From Pseudomonas sp. GD04091 (GTDB taxonomy: Bacteria; Pseudomonadota; Gammaproteobacteria; Pseudomonadales; Pseudomonadaceae), in the NCBI RefSeq assembly GCF_029836165.1, contig NZ_JAOEBG010000003.1, positions 62,001 to 126,000 on the forward strand: a stretch of DNA of 64,000 bases. Direction: 5' to 3'. A program made the position numbers and the translations under genes. Every line of letters starts with the position of its first letter. Positions within the stretch are counted from its first letter, which is position 1. Positions 46,204 to 54,713 of this stretch are shown here, piece by piece. Under the pieces are notes generated by a model. That model did no database searches and was not told where the DNA came from. It saw only the letters and a program-made list of their open reading frames with translations.

Positions 46204-46310
46204 AAAGTAATTTTTTAGTAACCTATAAGTAATCAGATTACTCTTTCTTTGAGTGATATTTGCCAGACATGAAAGCCTTTAAAATCAATGGCTTAGCAAA
46301 AAATTACTTT
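46204..46310. repeat. Cluster of GTAAY/RTTAC repeats with a 13-bp inverted repeat
   Basis: AAAGTAATTTTTT (46204-46216) is exactly inverted at 46298-46310. Between and around them lie many short copies: AGTAACC, AGTAATC, GATTACTC, CATTACCT twice and TGTAACC. The position between tRNA and cos fits arm-type integrase binding sites of attP. It is clearly AT-richer than its flanks. Confidence 0.45.
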
Positions 46311-46449
46311 TCCCATTACCTTCCCATTACCTCTCTTTGTAACCGGCGAAGCCCAGCAAATACGGGGCCTCCAGCACCGGTCCATGCCTACCGTTACGCT
46401 TGTTACTCTTTTTTCGAGGCCACCCCCTATTCCTGCCCAAGTACGGGGC

Positions 46450-46587
46450 ATGAGCAGTCCGGCGCCGTCGATTTACCCCTGGCCGCAGGGATTCGCAGAA
46501 CTCCCGGACGACCAACTCCCCCCGGCAGCCCAACGGCCAGGCCTCTTGTACGCCTGTGAAGGGGCGCAGAAATTCCGACACGTTTAG
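46450..46587 (+). CDS. Possible 45-residue phage protein
   Basis: The frame starts MSSPAPSIYPWPQGF and ends GAQKFRHV. From this ATG onward the codon use becomes GC-rich like the phage genes. No good Shine-Dalgarno is visible, and another open frame covers the same DNA on the minus strand. It ends just before the cos-like sequence. Confidence 0.25.
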   Translation: MSSPAPSIYPWPQGFAELPDDQLPPAAQRPGLLYACEGAQKFRHV

Positions 46588-46593
46588 CCCGCA

Positions 46594-46614
46594 GGCGTGG
46601 CGGGGGGACGATTG
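46594..46614. other. Candidate phage cos site
   Basis: GGCGTGGCGGGG followed by GGACGATTG resembles the P2 cohesive end (GGCGAGGCGGGG, then AAAGCAC). It lies on the outer side of the portal gene and cargo, as expected for a P2-type cos, in a strongly G-rich stretch. Confidence 0.5.
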
Positions 46615-46745
46615 CGCGCGCCGGGGCTAGGGCAGGTCTGGGGGGGAGTTCTGGGTAGGTGCCAGAGGGGCAAAAAACGTGCAATAACGTGTGATTTTGC
46701 TATCATCGCGAGGTCGAAGGATCACCCGCAGATATAGGAGGGGAC

Positions 46746-47720
46746 ATGACTGATACTATCCAGAATCTTTACAGTGCCCTCAGAGCACATGGTCTCCCAA
46801 AGAAGGACGTGCAAGCTGTTCTACCGTCCTGGTGGGAAGATGCTATCGCTGATACCCCTGCGGGGCTTCAACAAGCCAAGCTGATTGTGGCCAAAGCGCT
46901 CAACCTCAAGATACGACCTCTGGTCGAGGATCCGCCTCGCGTCGAGTTCGATCTGCCTGAGATGCGTCGCTTCAAACTCGTGAAAGGAACGACAGAGGAC
47001 GACGTGCAGCTTGCCGTTGCCTTAGCCCGTAGTGCCAGCAAGCTCGTTCTCGCAGCCTATGACCGTGAATTCGTACGTCCGGGTTCTGCTGCTGAAGTGC
47101 GTCAGCAGATCTTAGCGAGCGGCAAGCATTGGGTAGATCTCGAGGGTCTACTCAATTATTGCTGGCAAGCAGGCATTCCAGTTATTCATCTGGCGTCTTC
47201 TTTGATGAAACGCAAGATGGACGGTATCGCCATGGCCACTCGTGGTCGCCCGACAATCGTCTTGTCTTCGCGTAAGGCATGCGGCTACCTGCTGTTCCAC
47301 CTGGCACACGAACTGGGTCATATCGCTCTAGGCCATCTGGACCCCAATGGAGCCATCGTTGACAACAGCATCCAGGAAGATGCCAACGGCAAAGACGATG
47401 CGGAGCGCGCTGCAGACGACTATGCACTAGAGCTACTCACAGGTAAGCAGCCTCGGCTTACTCTCACTGGTTTCTATAAAGCGCCGGTACTTGCTAGAAT
47501 GGCAATCGAGTATGGTCAACAGCACTCGATTGATCCTACCCACGTGGTGTTGAATAGCGCGCACAACGGCAATTTCTGGCCACTATGCACTGCAACACTA
47601 AAAGTGCTAAGCGGAGACAGAAAAGATCAAGATCTAGTTAACCGGCTATTACTAGAAAACGTAAAAGACGAACTCAAGGAAGACAGCCTTTCATTGCTAG
47701 GGACTTTAGTTGGTCTATAA
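46746..47720 (+). CDS. ImmA/IrrE-type metallopeptidase
   Basis: Predicted protein of 324 residues. The zinc-peptidase motif is HELGH at 188-192 within FHLAHELGHIALGH, with a likely third ligand at E220 (DAERAADDYALEL). The N-terminal 60 residues are helical and could be a divergent HTH. Relatives cleave or regulate phage repressors (ImmA) and also serve as antitoxin-like partners of PIN toxins. The Shine-Dalgarno is strong (AGGAGGGG). Codon use is clearly less GC-rich than in the phage structural genes, a sign of separate acquisition. It shares one base with the next gene's start (TAATG), so both are made together. Confidence 0.82.
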   Translation: MTDTIQNLYSALRAHGLPKKDVQAVLPSWWEDAIADTPAGLQQAKLIVAKALNLKIRPLVEDPPRVEFDLPEMRRFKLVKGTTEDDVQLAVALARSASKLVLAAYDREFVRPGSAAEVRQQILASGKHWVDLEGLLNYCWQAGIPVIHLASSLMKRKMDGIAMATRGRPTIVLSSRKACGYLLFHLAHELGHIALGHLDPNGAIVDNSIQEDANGKDDAERAADDYALELLTGKQPRLTLTGFYKAPVLARMAIEYGQQHSIDPTHVVLNSAHNGNFWPLCTATLKVLSGDRKDQDLVNRLLLENVKDELKEDSLSLLGTLVGL

Positions 47721-48355
47721 TGATTCTACTGTCGGACAATGATCTTGTTGTAAAACTTGCTCAATGCGACCTTATCGGAGAAGCGCTGGAAATCCTGCAG
47801 TCCAGTGCAAAAGACTGCTCTGTCTTGAACACCCTAAGGTATAGCCTTCGGCTGAATGATCCTGAGAAGGCAATTGCCCGATACGTGGGCAGCGTTCAGG
47901 CATTTGAGCGCATCAACGAACTGCTTGACTCTTGCCAGGTGCTTCCTGAGGCTCCGATCGATTTTGATTTGCTTGAACACTTAAACGAAATCCCAGAGAT
48001 TGATCCGGGAGAGCAGGCGTTGTTCATGCATGCAAAAGATCATCATGCAAGGGTAATTGACTACCGAATTCTCACTGGCGACAAACGTGCCTTACGCGCC
48101 ATTTGCAATTACGATCAGCCCGAGCATTTCGAGTTTCTAAGAGCGAAAGTTACCTGCCTAGAATCTTGCATGATCGGTTTGGTGAGCACTTACGGTTTCG
48201 ATGATATCAATCAAAAAGTCAGTGCTGCAAAAACGCAGGTAGTCAATTCCAAATTTGATCAGGTGCTTCGCGCTGCGTTTGGAATTGGCAGAAGCCAAGA
48301 ACACTGTTTGGAGTGCCTTCACAGCTACTCCAACGATATTCGCTGGCTTCTGTAA
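47720..48355 (+). CDS. PIN-domain-like protein, putative toxin or effector
   Basis: Predicted protein of 211 residues. PIN-nuclease signatures are recognisable: an acidic start LLSDNDLV (D6/D8), DPGEQAL (E98) and ILTGDKRALRAI (D121), in the usual order and spacing of PIN RNases. The C-terminal 70 residues are of unknown type. It is coupled to the ImmA/IrrE gene (TAATG) and is low in GC. By its position it is a cargo gene of the prophage. Likely an RNase toxin or defence effector, but activity is not proven. Confidence 0.65.
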   Translation: MILLSDNDLVVKLAQCDLIGEALEILQSSAKDCSVLNTLRYSLRLNDPEKAIARYVGSVQAFERINELLDSCQVLPEAPIDFDLLEHLNEIPEIDPGEQALFMHAKDHHARVIDYRILTGDKRALRAICNYDQPEHFEFLRAKVTCLESCMIGLVSTYGFDDINQKVSAAKTQVVNSKFDQVLRAAFGIGRSQEHCLECLHSYSNDIRWLL

Positions 48356-48370
48356 TCTGGCAAAATCTCT

Positions 48371-48412
48371 GCACCCTTTGAGCTACCCCCGCGCGGGTAT
48401 CTCGAAGGGTGC
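48371..48412. terminator. Terminator-like hairpin between cargo and portal gene
   Basis: The arms GCACCCTT (48371-48378) and AAGGGTGC (48405-48412) enclose a second palindrome, CCCGCGCGGG. It overlaps the 3' end of the portal gene and separates the convergent units. Confidence 0.4.
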
Positions 48413-49441
48413 GAAACGCACCACCTCCTCACCTAACCAGTCATTGACCTGGGCCAGACGTGTCTGGACCGGCTCCAGTTCGTTCATCGTCCATATCTCC
48501 GCCGCCTCCTTGATCGAGCCGAACCCGCCCGCGTTCTGGGGCACGATGCCCATCAGCTGCGGCGGAATGCGCAAGGCCGCGAGCAGGTCATCCCGGCTGA
48601 TATTCTTGATCGCCCCGAAGTCATCCTTCGCCGCTACCTCGCTGATCGGCAGCAACTGGATACCGTCCTTCTTCCCATTCGGCGCGTACATGAACAGGTT
48701 GCGGAAATTGCCCGGCCCCTTGCTGTTCTTCATCGCGTCCCGCAGGTCGTCGACGAACTTCTCGCTGTGGGCCGGATCGGTCATGTACAGGATGAAGCCG
48801 GCGTGGCTACCGTTCTGGTAGTACTTGCGCCGGAACAGCGTGGCGCTTTCGTTCAACAGCGCACTCTGCAGCGCAGGCAGCCACTCGGGCAGCCCGTAGA
48901 TTTCCTGGTTGATGTCGGCCTCACGCAGGTGACAGATGCTGCCGGTCTTGAAGGCATGCTCGTCCTTCCAGCCCCGCACCTGGTAGTAGGTCTCCTGGTC
49001 GATCCCGCGCCGCATGTACTTGGCCAAGCAGGGCTGCAGGCCCATGGCCTGGCCCAGCATGTTGTCGCGCTTCTCCAGGTACAGGTTCCCGCACCACCCC
49101 CAGTCCATGACGATCTGCTCGAACGCCTGCCGGCTCAGCAACCGATGGGGGATGAAGCTGCGCACCAGCATGTTGCGCTTGAACGTCAGCCCCGACTGCA
49201 GGTAGACACTGGCCTTTGTCGAACGGGCCAGCCCATCCAGATTGACCGGCGGCTCATACCACCGCCCGTTCGACCAGCACTCCAGGTAGTCCAGGATCTC
49301 GCGGCCATCCAGCACCGGTACCGGCTCGCCGAATGTGAACGCCATCGACTCCCCGCCGGCCCCTTTGCCCAGCAGCTCGCCCTCGTGGGTTGGCTGCGCC
49401 AGTTCGCCGTCGCGCTGGCGGCGCTTGCTCGGCTTGCTCAT
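48383..49441 (-). CDS. Phage portal protein (P2 gpQ family)
   Basis: Predicted protein of 352 residues. It has MAFTFGEPVPVLDGREILDY near the N terminus (read in parts) and the typical RIPPQLMGIVPQNAGGFG near the C terminus. It forms the dodecameric DNA entry ring of the head. I chose ATG 49441 because family similarity starts there and it overlaps the terminase stop by 4 bases. The order terminase-portal on the minus strand is as in P2. Confidence 0.93.
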   Translation of the reverse strand: MSKPSKRRQRDGELAQPTHEGELLGKGAGGESMAFTFGEPVPVLDGREILDYLECWSNGRWYEPPVNLDGLARSTKASVYLQSGLTFKRNMLVRSFIPHRLLSRQAFEQIVMDWGWCGNLYLEKRDNMLGQAMGLQPCLAKYMRRGIDQETYYQVRGWKDEHAFKTGSICHLREADINQEIYGLPEWLPALQSALLNESATLFRRKYYQNGSHAGFILYMTDPAHSEKFVDDLRDAMKNSKGPGNFRNLFMYAPNGKKDGIQLLPISEVAAKDDFGAIKNISRDDLLAALRIPPQLMGIVPQNAGGFGSIKEAAEIWTMNELEPVQTRLAQVNDWLGEEVVRFAPFEIPARG

Positions 49442-51195
49442 GAGTAGATCTCCATGAAGCCGGTGTTGGCCATGGTCTGGCCCTCCAGCGGCTCGTTTTG
49501 CAGTGCGTGAAAGAGCGCCCACGCCAGGTCGGCATGGCCGGTGGCCTCGTTGCGGCCGGCGGTGTAGGTGAATTGCCGCCCACCTGCGGTGATGGTCTTG
49601 CGAATGGCCATGAGCGACTGGGCAACGTCCGTCCAACCGGCGTCGAACTCCAGCCGGCCCTTGCTGATCACGTCCACGGCCTTCATCACCAGACGCGTCT
49701 TGACCTCGGGGCTGTAGGAGAACGTCCGCAGACCGGGGAAAAACTGGCGCACCAGCTGCGCCACGGCCGCCCCCATGCCAGTGGTATCGATGCCGATATA
49801 GGTCACCCAATAGCGCTGGGTCACCTTGCGGATGGTCTCGGCCTGGGCGTCGAAGTCCATCCCGCGGAACTGGTGCCGTTCGAGAATGCGGAACTTGCCG
49901 CCCGGTACCAGCGGTGGCGCCACCACGACCAGACCTGCGCTGTCGGTGGTCTCAGCCGGGTCATAACCGACCCACACCTGCCGGTCGGCGAACGGCCTGG
50001 CCGCGAAGGGCTTGTAGTCGTCCCACACCGTCCAGCTGTCCACCATGCACGGCTGCAGCATCGCCAGCGGGAAAATGCTCGCCCCGTCGTCGACGAACTC
50101 ACACATCAGCAGGTTCTGGAACGACGCAGCGTCGTACTCGATGCGCAGGTCGTCCAGGTCGAACAGGTCGCATCCACGCGCCTCGGCATCGTGGATGGTC
50201 ACGATCTGGCGCCAGATCTTGTCCTCGCACAGCCGGCCTTGCTGCAGCGCCTCGTGGCTCACATCCAGCTTGATGTGCTGGGCGGTCGGCTTGCCCTTGT
50301 TCAGGCGCTCGCCCGTCCACCAGGTGTACGCCGGGTGGGCCATGCTGCTGGGGGTCGAAAAGTAGGTCTTGCGCCACTTCTTGTGCAGGGCCATGCCCGA
50401 GGCGACCTTGTTGATCTCCTTGAAGCCATGCACCCAGAAGAATTCGTCAAAGTAGAAGTTGCCGGAGCGCCCCTGCGCCGTGCGGAAGTTGGTCCCCAGG
50501 AAGTGCAGCTCGGCGTTGTTCCACAGCACGATAGGGTCGCCGGTCAGCTTCACGCCCAGGACTTCGTTCAGGAAGGTCTGCATGTAGGTCTTGAACTGGT
50601 GGGCCTGGGCCTTGCTCGCCGACAGGAAGATCTGGTTGCGGCCGGTGGTGATCGCGTCGATCAGGGCCTCGCGTGCAAAGTAGAAGGTGGCGCCAATCTG
50701 ACGGCTCTTGAGCACCATGCGGGTGCGCTGGTTGCCGGCGCGGTACCAATCCATCTGGTACTCGAAACAGCTGTCGCGGAACGCCTCGACCAGCGTCTCG
50801 ATCTGCTGCTCGTCCAGCTCGTTGCGCACCGCCTGTTTTTTCGGCCCCTCGTTGCGCTTGGCGATGTTGGGGTTGAGGTCGGTGTCGGTACCGCCGCCCT
50901 GGTATCGCTGAATCCGCGCCTGGCGTTCCAACTGCCGATGCAGCAGGTCGATTTCCTTGAAGTCCCCGCCGGTCTTGCCCTCCTTGAGGATCAACTGCAC
51001 CAGGCGCGCTTCCAGGGCACCGCCGATTCGCTCGACGTTGTCCGCCCGGTCCCACTCGTCGCGGGCCTTCCAGCTGTGGACGGTCTTCTCCTTCTCGCCC
51101 AGGAAATCGGCGATATCGGTGATACGCCACCCGGTCCAGTAGAGGAACTTGGCTTGGCGGCGTGCGTCAGTGGTGGGTTGGGCGATAGCGTTCAT
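49438..51195 (-). CDS. Phage terminase ATPase subunit (P2 gpP family)
   Basis: Predicted protein of 585 residues. An HTH-like N terminus (about 10-50, ITDIADFLGEKEKTVHSWK) is followed by the ATPase with Walker A-like VLKSRQIGAT (161-170) and Walker B FYFDEFFW (247-254). The nuclease-like fold follows (VGYDPAETTDSAG). It packages DNA from cos. No Shine-Dalgarno is visible before ATG 51195, and the upstream element at 51243 would put the transcript start next to the ATG. Confidence 0.93.
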   Translation of the reverse strand: MNAIAQPTTDARRQAKFLYWTGWRITDIADFLGEKEKTVHSWKARDEWDRADNVERIGGALEARLVQLILKEGKTGGDFKEIDLLHRQLERQARIQRYQGGGTDTDLNPNIAKRNEGPKKQAVRNELDEQQIETLVEAFRDSCFEYQMDWYRAGNQRTRMVLKSRQIGATFYFAREALIDAITTGRNQIFLSASKAQAHQFKTYMQTFLNEVLGVKLTGDPIVLWNNAELHFLGTNFRTAQGRSGNFYFDEFFWVHGFKEINKVASGMALHKKWRKTYFSTPSSMAHPAYTWWTGERLNKGKPTAQHIKLDVSHEALQQGRLCEDKIWRQIVTIHDAEARGCDLFDLDDLRIEYDAASFQNLLMCEFVDDGASIFPLAMLQPCMVDSWTVWDDYKPFAARPFADRQVWVGYDPAETTDSAGLVVVAPPLVPGGKFRILERHQFRGMDFDAQAETIRKVTQRYWVTYIGIDTTGMGAAVAQLVRQFFPGLRTFSYSPEVKTRLVMKAVDVISKGRLEFDAGWTDVAQSLMAIRKTITAGGRQFTYTAGRNEATGHADLAWALFHALQNEPLEGQTMANTGFMEIYS

Positions 51196-51242
51196 GGCGC
51201 CGATGCTGCCGTTCGCGCGCGCGATCCCCTACTGGCGCTGCC

Positions 51243-51261
51243 TGTAGCCTCCTGCCCTACA
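51243..51261. promoter_or_regulatory. Late-promoter activator site between terminase and scaffold genes
   Basis: TGTA-N11-TACA, centred 57 bases from the terminase ATG and 95 bases from the scaffold ATG. The same element occurs before the V and sheath genes. Alternating CG runs lie 19-24 bases away on both sides. P2 Ogr binds TGT-N12-ACA centred at -55. Confidence 0.65.
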
Positions 51262-51346
51262 AACCCCGCGCATTGCTGCCGACCGGCGCGCTGCGGACCA
51301 TGCCCTCAACGCAAGGCACACCGCCACCGCAACGAGGATTCCCGGC

Positions 51347-52201
51347 ATGGCCGACAAGACCGACACCCCTGCAAAAAAACTCCGCTCCAAGTGGTTCCGG
51401 GTTGCCGTGGAAGGGGGCACCACTGACGGGCGCACCATCGAACGCTCCTGGATCGAACAGATGGCCGCGCAGTACAGCCCCAACACCTACGGCGCCCGCA
51501 TCAACTGCGAGCACATCAAGTGGGCCTGGCCGGGTGGCGAGTTCGGTGCCTACGGTGATGTGCTGGCCTGTAAGGCTGAAGAGGTCGAGATCGCTGGCGA
51601 GCAGCGGCTCGCGCTGTTCGCCCAGTTGCAACCCAACGATGCCCTGCTCGCCCTGAACGCCAAGAACCAGAAGATCTACACCTCGGTCGAGATCGATCCC
51701 AAGTTCGCCAAGACTGGCCAAGCCTATCTGGTTGGCCTGGCGATCACCGACACCCCGGCCAGCCTGGGCACCGAAGCCCTGCAGTTCAGTGCCCAGCACG
51801 GCACCCTGACCGGCCGCAAGCAGAACAAGGACACCCTGTTCACCGCGGCTGAAGAGGTGCAACTCGAATTCGAGGAGGTGACGGACGGCCCCAGCATGTT
51901 CGCGGCGCTTCGCGACAAGGTCGGTGGCCTCCTCAGCAAGAGCAAGGAAAAGGAAGGCAAGGACGCCGCCAACTTCGCCGCCCTGGGCGAACTGATCGAG
52001 CAGCTCGCTACCCACGGCGCCGAACAGGCCGAGGCGGTGACCAAAGGCCAGGCAGCGTTCACCGAGCTGGAGGCCAAGTTCGCCAAGCTCAGCGCTGACC
52101 ACGAAGCCCTGGTCAAGCGCCTGAGCTACACCCAGGACCACACCCAGAAGGATCGCCCATCGGTTCCCGGTGGCAGCGGTCGCGACCTCACCGACTGCTG
52201 A
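51347..52201 (+). CDS. Phage capsid scaffolding protease (P2 gpO family)
   Basis: Predicted protein of 284 residues with an N-terminal self-cleaving serine protease and a C-terminal coiled-coil scaffold. By alignment with P2 gpO the catalytic residues are about D27, H56 (NCEHIKW) and S113 (YTSVEID). It matures the capsid and is then removed. It starts the rightward late operon. Confidence 0.92.
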   Translation: MADKTDTPAKKLRSKWFRVAVEGGTTDGRTIERSWIEQMAAQYSPNTYGARINCEHIKWAWPGGEFGAYGDVLACKAEEVEIAGEQRLALFAQLQPNDALLALNAKNQKIYTSVEIDPKFAKTGQAYLVGLAITDTPASLGTEALQFSAQHGTLTGRKQNKDTLFTAAEEVQLEFEEVTDGPSMFAALRDKVGGLLSKSKEKEGKDAANFAALGELIEQLATHGAEQAEAVTKGQAAFTELEAKFAKLSADHEALVKRLSYTQDHTQKDRPSVPGGSGRDLTDC

Positions 52202-52234
52202 TCGACAACGGATCAAGGAACACCGGAGACCACT

Positions 52235-53242
52235 ATGCGTAACGATACCCGCCTGCTTTTCAACGAATACCTGGCACAGCTCGCCAAGCTCCACGGCGTG
52301 CCTGACGTCACTACCAAATTCACCGCCAACCCGTCGGTGGCGCAGAAGCTCGAAAGCCGAATCCAGGAGTCCAGCGAGTTCCTGGGCATGATCAACAGCT
52401 ATGGCGTCCCTGAGCAGATGGGCGAAAAGATCGGCCTGGGCGTGACGGGCAACATCGCCGGCACCACCGACACCGACGTCAAAGCCCGCGAAACCCGTGA
52501 CCCGACCGGCCTCGACGACCGCGGCTACGTCTGCACCCAGACCAACTACGACACCCACCTCAAGTACCAGAAGCTCGACGCCTGGTCGAAGTTCCCGGAC
52601 TTCCAGGCCCGTATTCGTGACGCGATCATCAAGCTGATGGCACTGAACCGCATCTGCATCGGCTGGAACGGTACCAGCCGCGCGGCCACCTCCAACCCCG
52701 CGACCAACCCACTGCTGCAGGACGTAAACATCGGCTGGCTGGAGAAAATGCGCCGTGAGAACGCCGCGCGCGTGATGAAAGAGGTAGTCGACGGCAGCGG
52801 CAAGATCGCCATCGGCGCCGGCAAGGACTTCGAGAACATCGACGCCCTGGTGTTCGCCATGGTCAACGAGCTGATCGAACCCTGGTACCAGGAGGACACC
52901 GAGCTGGTGGTGGTCTGTGGTCGCAAGATCCTGGCCGACAAGTACTTCCCGATCATCAACAAGCCCAATGCCCCGACCGAAATGCTGGCGGCCGACATCG
53001 TCACCAGCCAGAAACGCATCGGCAACCTGCCGGCCGTTCGTGTGCCGCACTTCCCGGCCAACGGCCTGTTCGTGACCCGTCTGGACAACCTGTCGTACTA
53101 CTGGCAGGAAGGCAGCCGCCGCAAGACCGTCGTCGACAACGCCGCCCGCGACCGCATCGAAAACTTCGAGTCGGTCAACGAGGCCTACGTCATCGAGGAC
53201 CTGGGCTGCGCCGCGTTCGCCGAAAACATCGAGATCGCGTGA
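52235..53242 (+). CDS. Phage major capsid protein (P2 gpN family)
   Basis: Predicted protein of 335 residues. It has MRNDTRLLFNEYLAQLAKLHG at the start (read in parts), DPTGLDDRGYVC, and RIENFESVNEAYVIED at the end, typical of this HK97-fold capsid family. The N terminus is probably trimmed by the gpO protease. Confidence 0.94.
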   Translation: MRNDTRLLFNEYLAQLAKLHGVPDVTTKFTANPSVAQKLESRIQESSEFLGMINSYGVPEQMGEKIGLGVTGNIAGTTDTDVKARETRDPTGLDDRGYVCTQTNYDTHLKYQKLDAWSKFPDFQARIRDAIIKLMALNRICIGWNGTSRAATSNPATNPLLQDVNIGWLEKMRRENAARVMKEVVDGSGKIAIGAGKDFENIDALVFAMVNELIEPWYQEDTELVVVCGRKILADKYFPIINKPNAPTEMLAADIVTSQKRIGNLPAVRVPHFPANGLFVTRLDNLSYYWQEGSRRKTVVDNAARDRIENFESVNEAYVIEDLGCAAFAENIEIA

Positions 53243-53253
53243 GGGATACCGCC

Positions 53254-53952
53254 ATGACCAATCCCTGCCGGCGGCACTTCCAGCGCGTCACTGCGGCCCA
53301 GGCCGCAGCAGCCACTGCGCCTGAACAGACCATGGAAGGAGCCACCCAGTACGAACTGCACCTCGCCCAGCTCCACCAAGACCGCCAGCGCCTGTCCGCA
53401 ATCCAGTCGCGGGAAGGCAAAGGTAAGCTCAAGGTCGAGCTGCTGCCCGCCTACGAGCCCTATGTGGCGGGCGTGATCGAGGCCGGCCATGGCGCCCAGG
53501 ACGACGTGCTGACCACCGTGATGATCTGGCGCTTCGACGCGGGCGACTGGGTGGGTGGCCTCGACGTTGCGGCGTACGTGCTGCGGCACGGATTGAAGAT
53601 GCCCGACCGCTTCGAGCGCTCCACCGGCTGCATCGTGGCCGAAGAGATCGCCGAGGCTGCGCTCAAGGCTCAGAAGACCGGCGAAACCTTCCCCCTCGAG
53701 ATCCTGACCCGCACCGCCGAGCTGACCGCCGAAGAGGACATGCCTGACGAGGCACGCGCCAAGCTGATGCTGGCCCTCGGCAAGGCCACCCTCACCGACC
53801 TGGACGAAGACAACCCTGGCCAACCAGGCCAGGTCCAGGCGGGTGTTGATCTGCTGCGCCGCGCCATCGAGCTGCATAGCAGCTGCGGCGGCAAGAAAGA
53901 CCTGGAGCGCGCCGAGCGCCTCCTCAAGAAACACACCGGCACTGCCGGCTAA
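53254..53952 (+). CDS. Phage terminase endonuclease subunit (P2 gpM family)
   Basis: Predicted protein of 232 residues. The central part, YEPYVAGVIEAGHGAQDDVL then TVMIWRFDAGDW, is characteristic. It cuts cos DNA with the gpP ATPase. The ATG at 53254 is preferred because GAGGG precedes it; an in-frame GTG at 53239 overlaps the capsid stop. Confidence 0.92.
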   Translation: MTNPCRRHFQRVTAAQAAAATAPEQTMEGATQYELHLAQLHQDRQRLSAIQSREGKGKLKVELLPAYEPYVAGVIEAGHGAQDDVLTTVMIWRFDAGDWVGGLDVAAYVLRHGLKMPDRFERSTGCIVAEEIAEAALKAQKTGETFPLEILTRTAELTAEEDMPDEARAKLMLALGKATLTDLDEDNPGQPGQVQAGVDLLRRAIELHSSCGGKKDLERAERLLKKHTGTAG

Positions 53953-54057
53953 CCGAGCGTCCCACGCAACCCGGCGGCTCGGGACGGATCAGCGGCTTTC
54001 TCCTTGGCCAAGCTGTGAAGTCCCGACCACCGCCGACCTATTCCAGAGCAGGCGACC

Positions 54058-54519
54058 ATGAGCGGATTCATCCCCGGCGGTACCGTACCCGGCGGTCACA
54101 TCAACAGCGATGCCTTCTGGCCGTCGATTGGCCTGGACCAGATCCGCGAGACCCTGCGCATCGACTCCAGCGTCACCCCGGCCCGGCTCGAGACTGCCGT
54201 GATCGCCGCCGTGATCGCCGTGAACCGCGACCTGGTCGACTGGCGCACCAAGGCACAGGCCAATGGCGCCGAGACGCTGGCCGACGTGCCCAGTACGCAG
54301 ATCAATGGCCAATCCCAACAGGTTTACCTGTACCTGCGCGCCGTTGAGTGCGCGGCCGGCGCCGAAGTCTGCGAGCGGTACCGCGGCTACGACAGCAGCG
54401 GCAGCGGCAACGGGAACGCCGACGACACCATGCCGACCATCGACGACTACAGGCGCGACCAGCGCTGGGCCATCCGGGATTTCCTGGGCACACCGCGTAC
54501 TACCGTGGAGCTGCTGTGA
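54058..54519 (+). CDS. Phage head completion/stabilisation protein (P2 gpL family)
   Basis: Predicted protein of 153 residues starting MSGFIPGGTVPGG, with YLRAVECAAGAEVCERYRGY (read in parts) and RRDQRWAIRDFLG at the end. It closes the filled head. The 105 bases before it hold no gene. Confidence 0.9.
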   Translation: MSGFIPGGTVPGGHINSDAFWPSIGLDQIRETLRIDSSVTPARLETAVIAAVIAVNRDLVDWRTKAQANGAETLADVPSTQINGQSQQVYLYLRAVECAAGAEVCERYRGYDSSGSGNGNADDTMPTIDDYRRDQRWAIRDFLGTPRTTVELL

Positions 54520-54713
54520 TGAACAAGCACCAGACCATTGATTGGAATGAGATCTCCCAGCGCGGCCTCCTGGTCCGAATCAACCGGGAAATCATGCACC
54601 CGCTTGGCCTCGCCGTTTGCCGCGACCCGGCCACCGGCACTTCACCTGGAGCGGTTGTCAGCGATGACGGGCCGTGGATCTACCCCGACGACATGGCCGA
54701 TGACCCCAGGTGA
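54519..54713 (+). CDS. Small phage protein between head and tail genes
   Basis: Predicted protein of 64 residues starting MNKHQTIDWNEI. The pattern RGLLVRINREIMHPLGLAV then DGPWIYPDD looks conserved and folded. It overlaps both neighbours by one base (TGATG at each end). P2 itself has no counterpart here. Function unknown. Confidence 0.75.
   Translation: MNKHQTIDWNEISQRGLLVRINREIMHPLGLAVCRDPATGTSPGAVVSDDGPWIYPDDMADDPR

Noticed and set aside
46327..46581. Minus-strand frame of 84 codons between tRNA and cos
   Set aside because: It crosses the GTAAY repeat island, has no ribosome site and overlaps a slightly better plus-strand frame; neither strand is convincing.
45941..46745. Search for an integrase or remnant next to the tRNA
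   Set aside because: No tyrosine-recombinase motif was found on either strand in this interval.
49498..51426. Plus-strand frame of 642 codons opposite the terminase
   Set aside because: The terminase ATPase on the minus strand is unmistakable; this frame has shadow composition.
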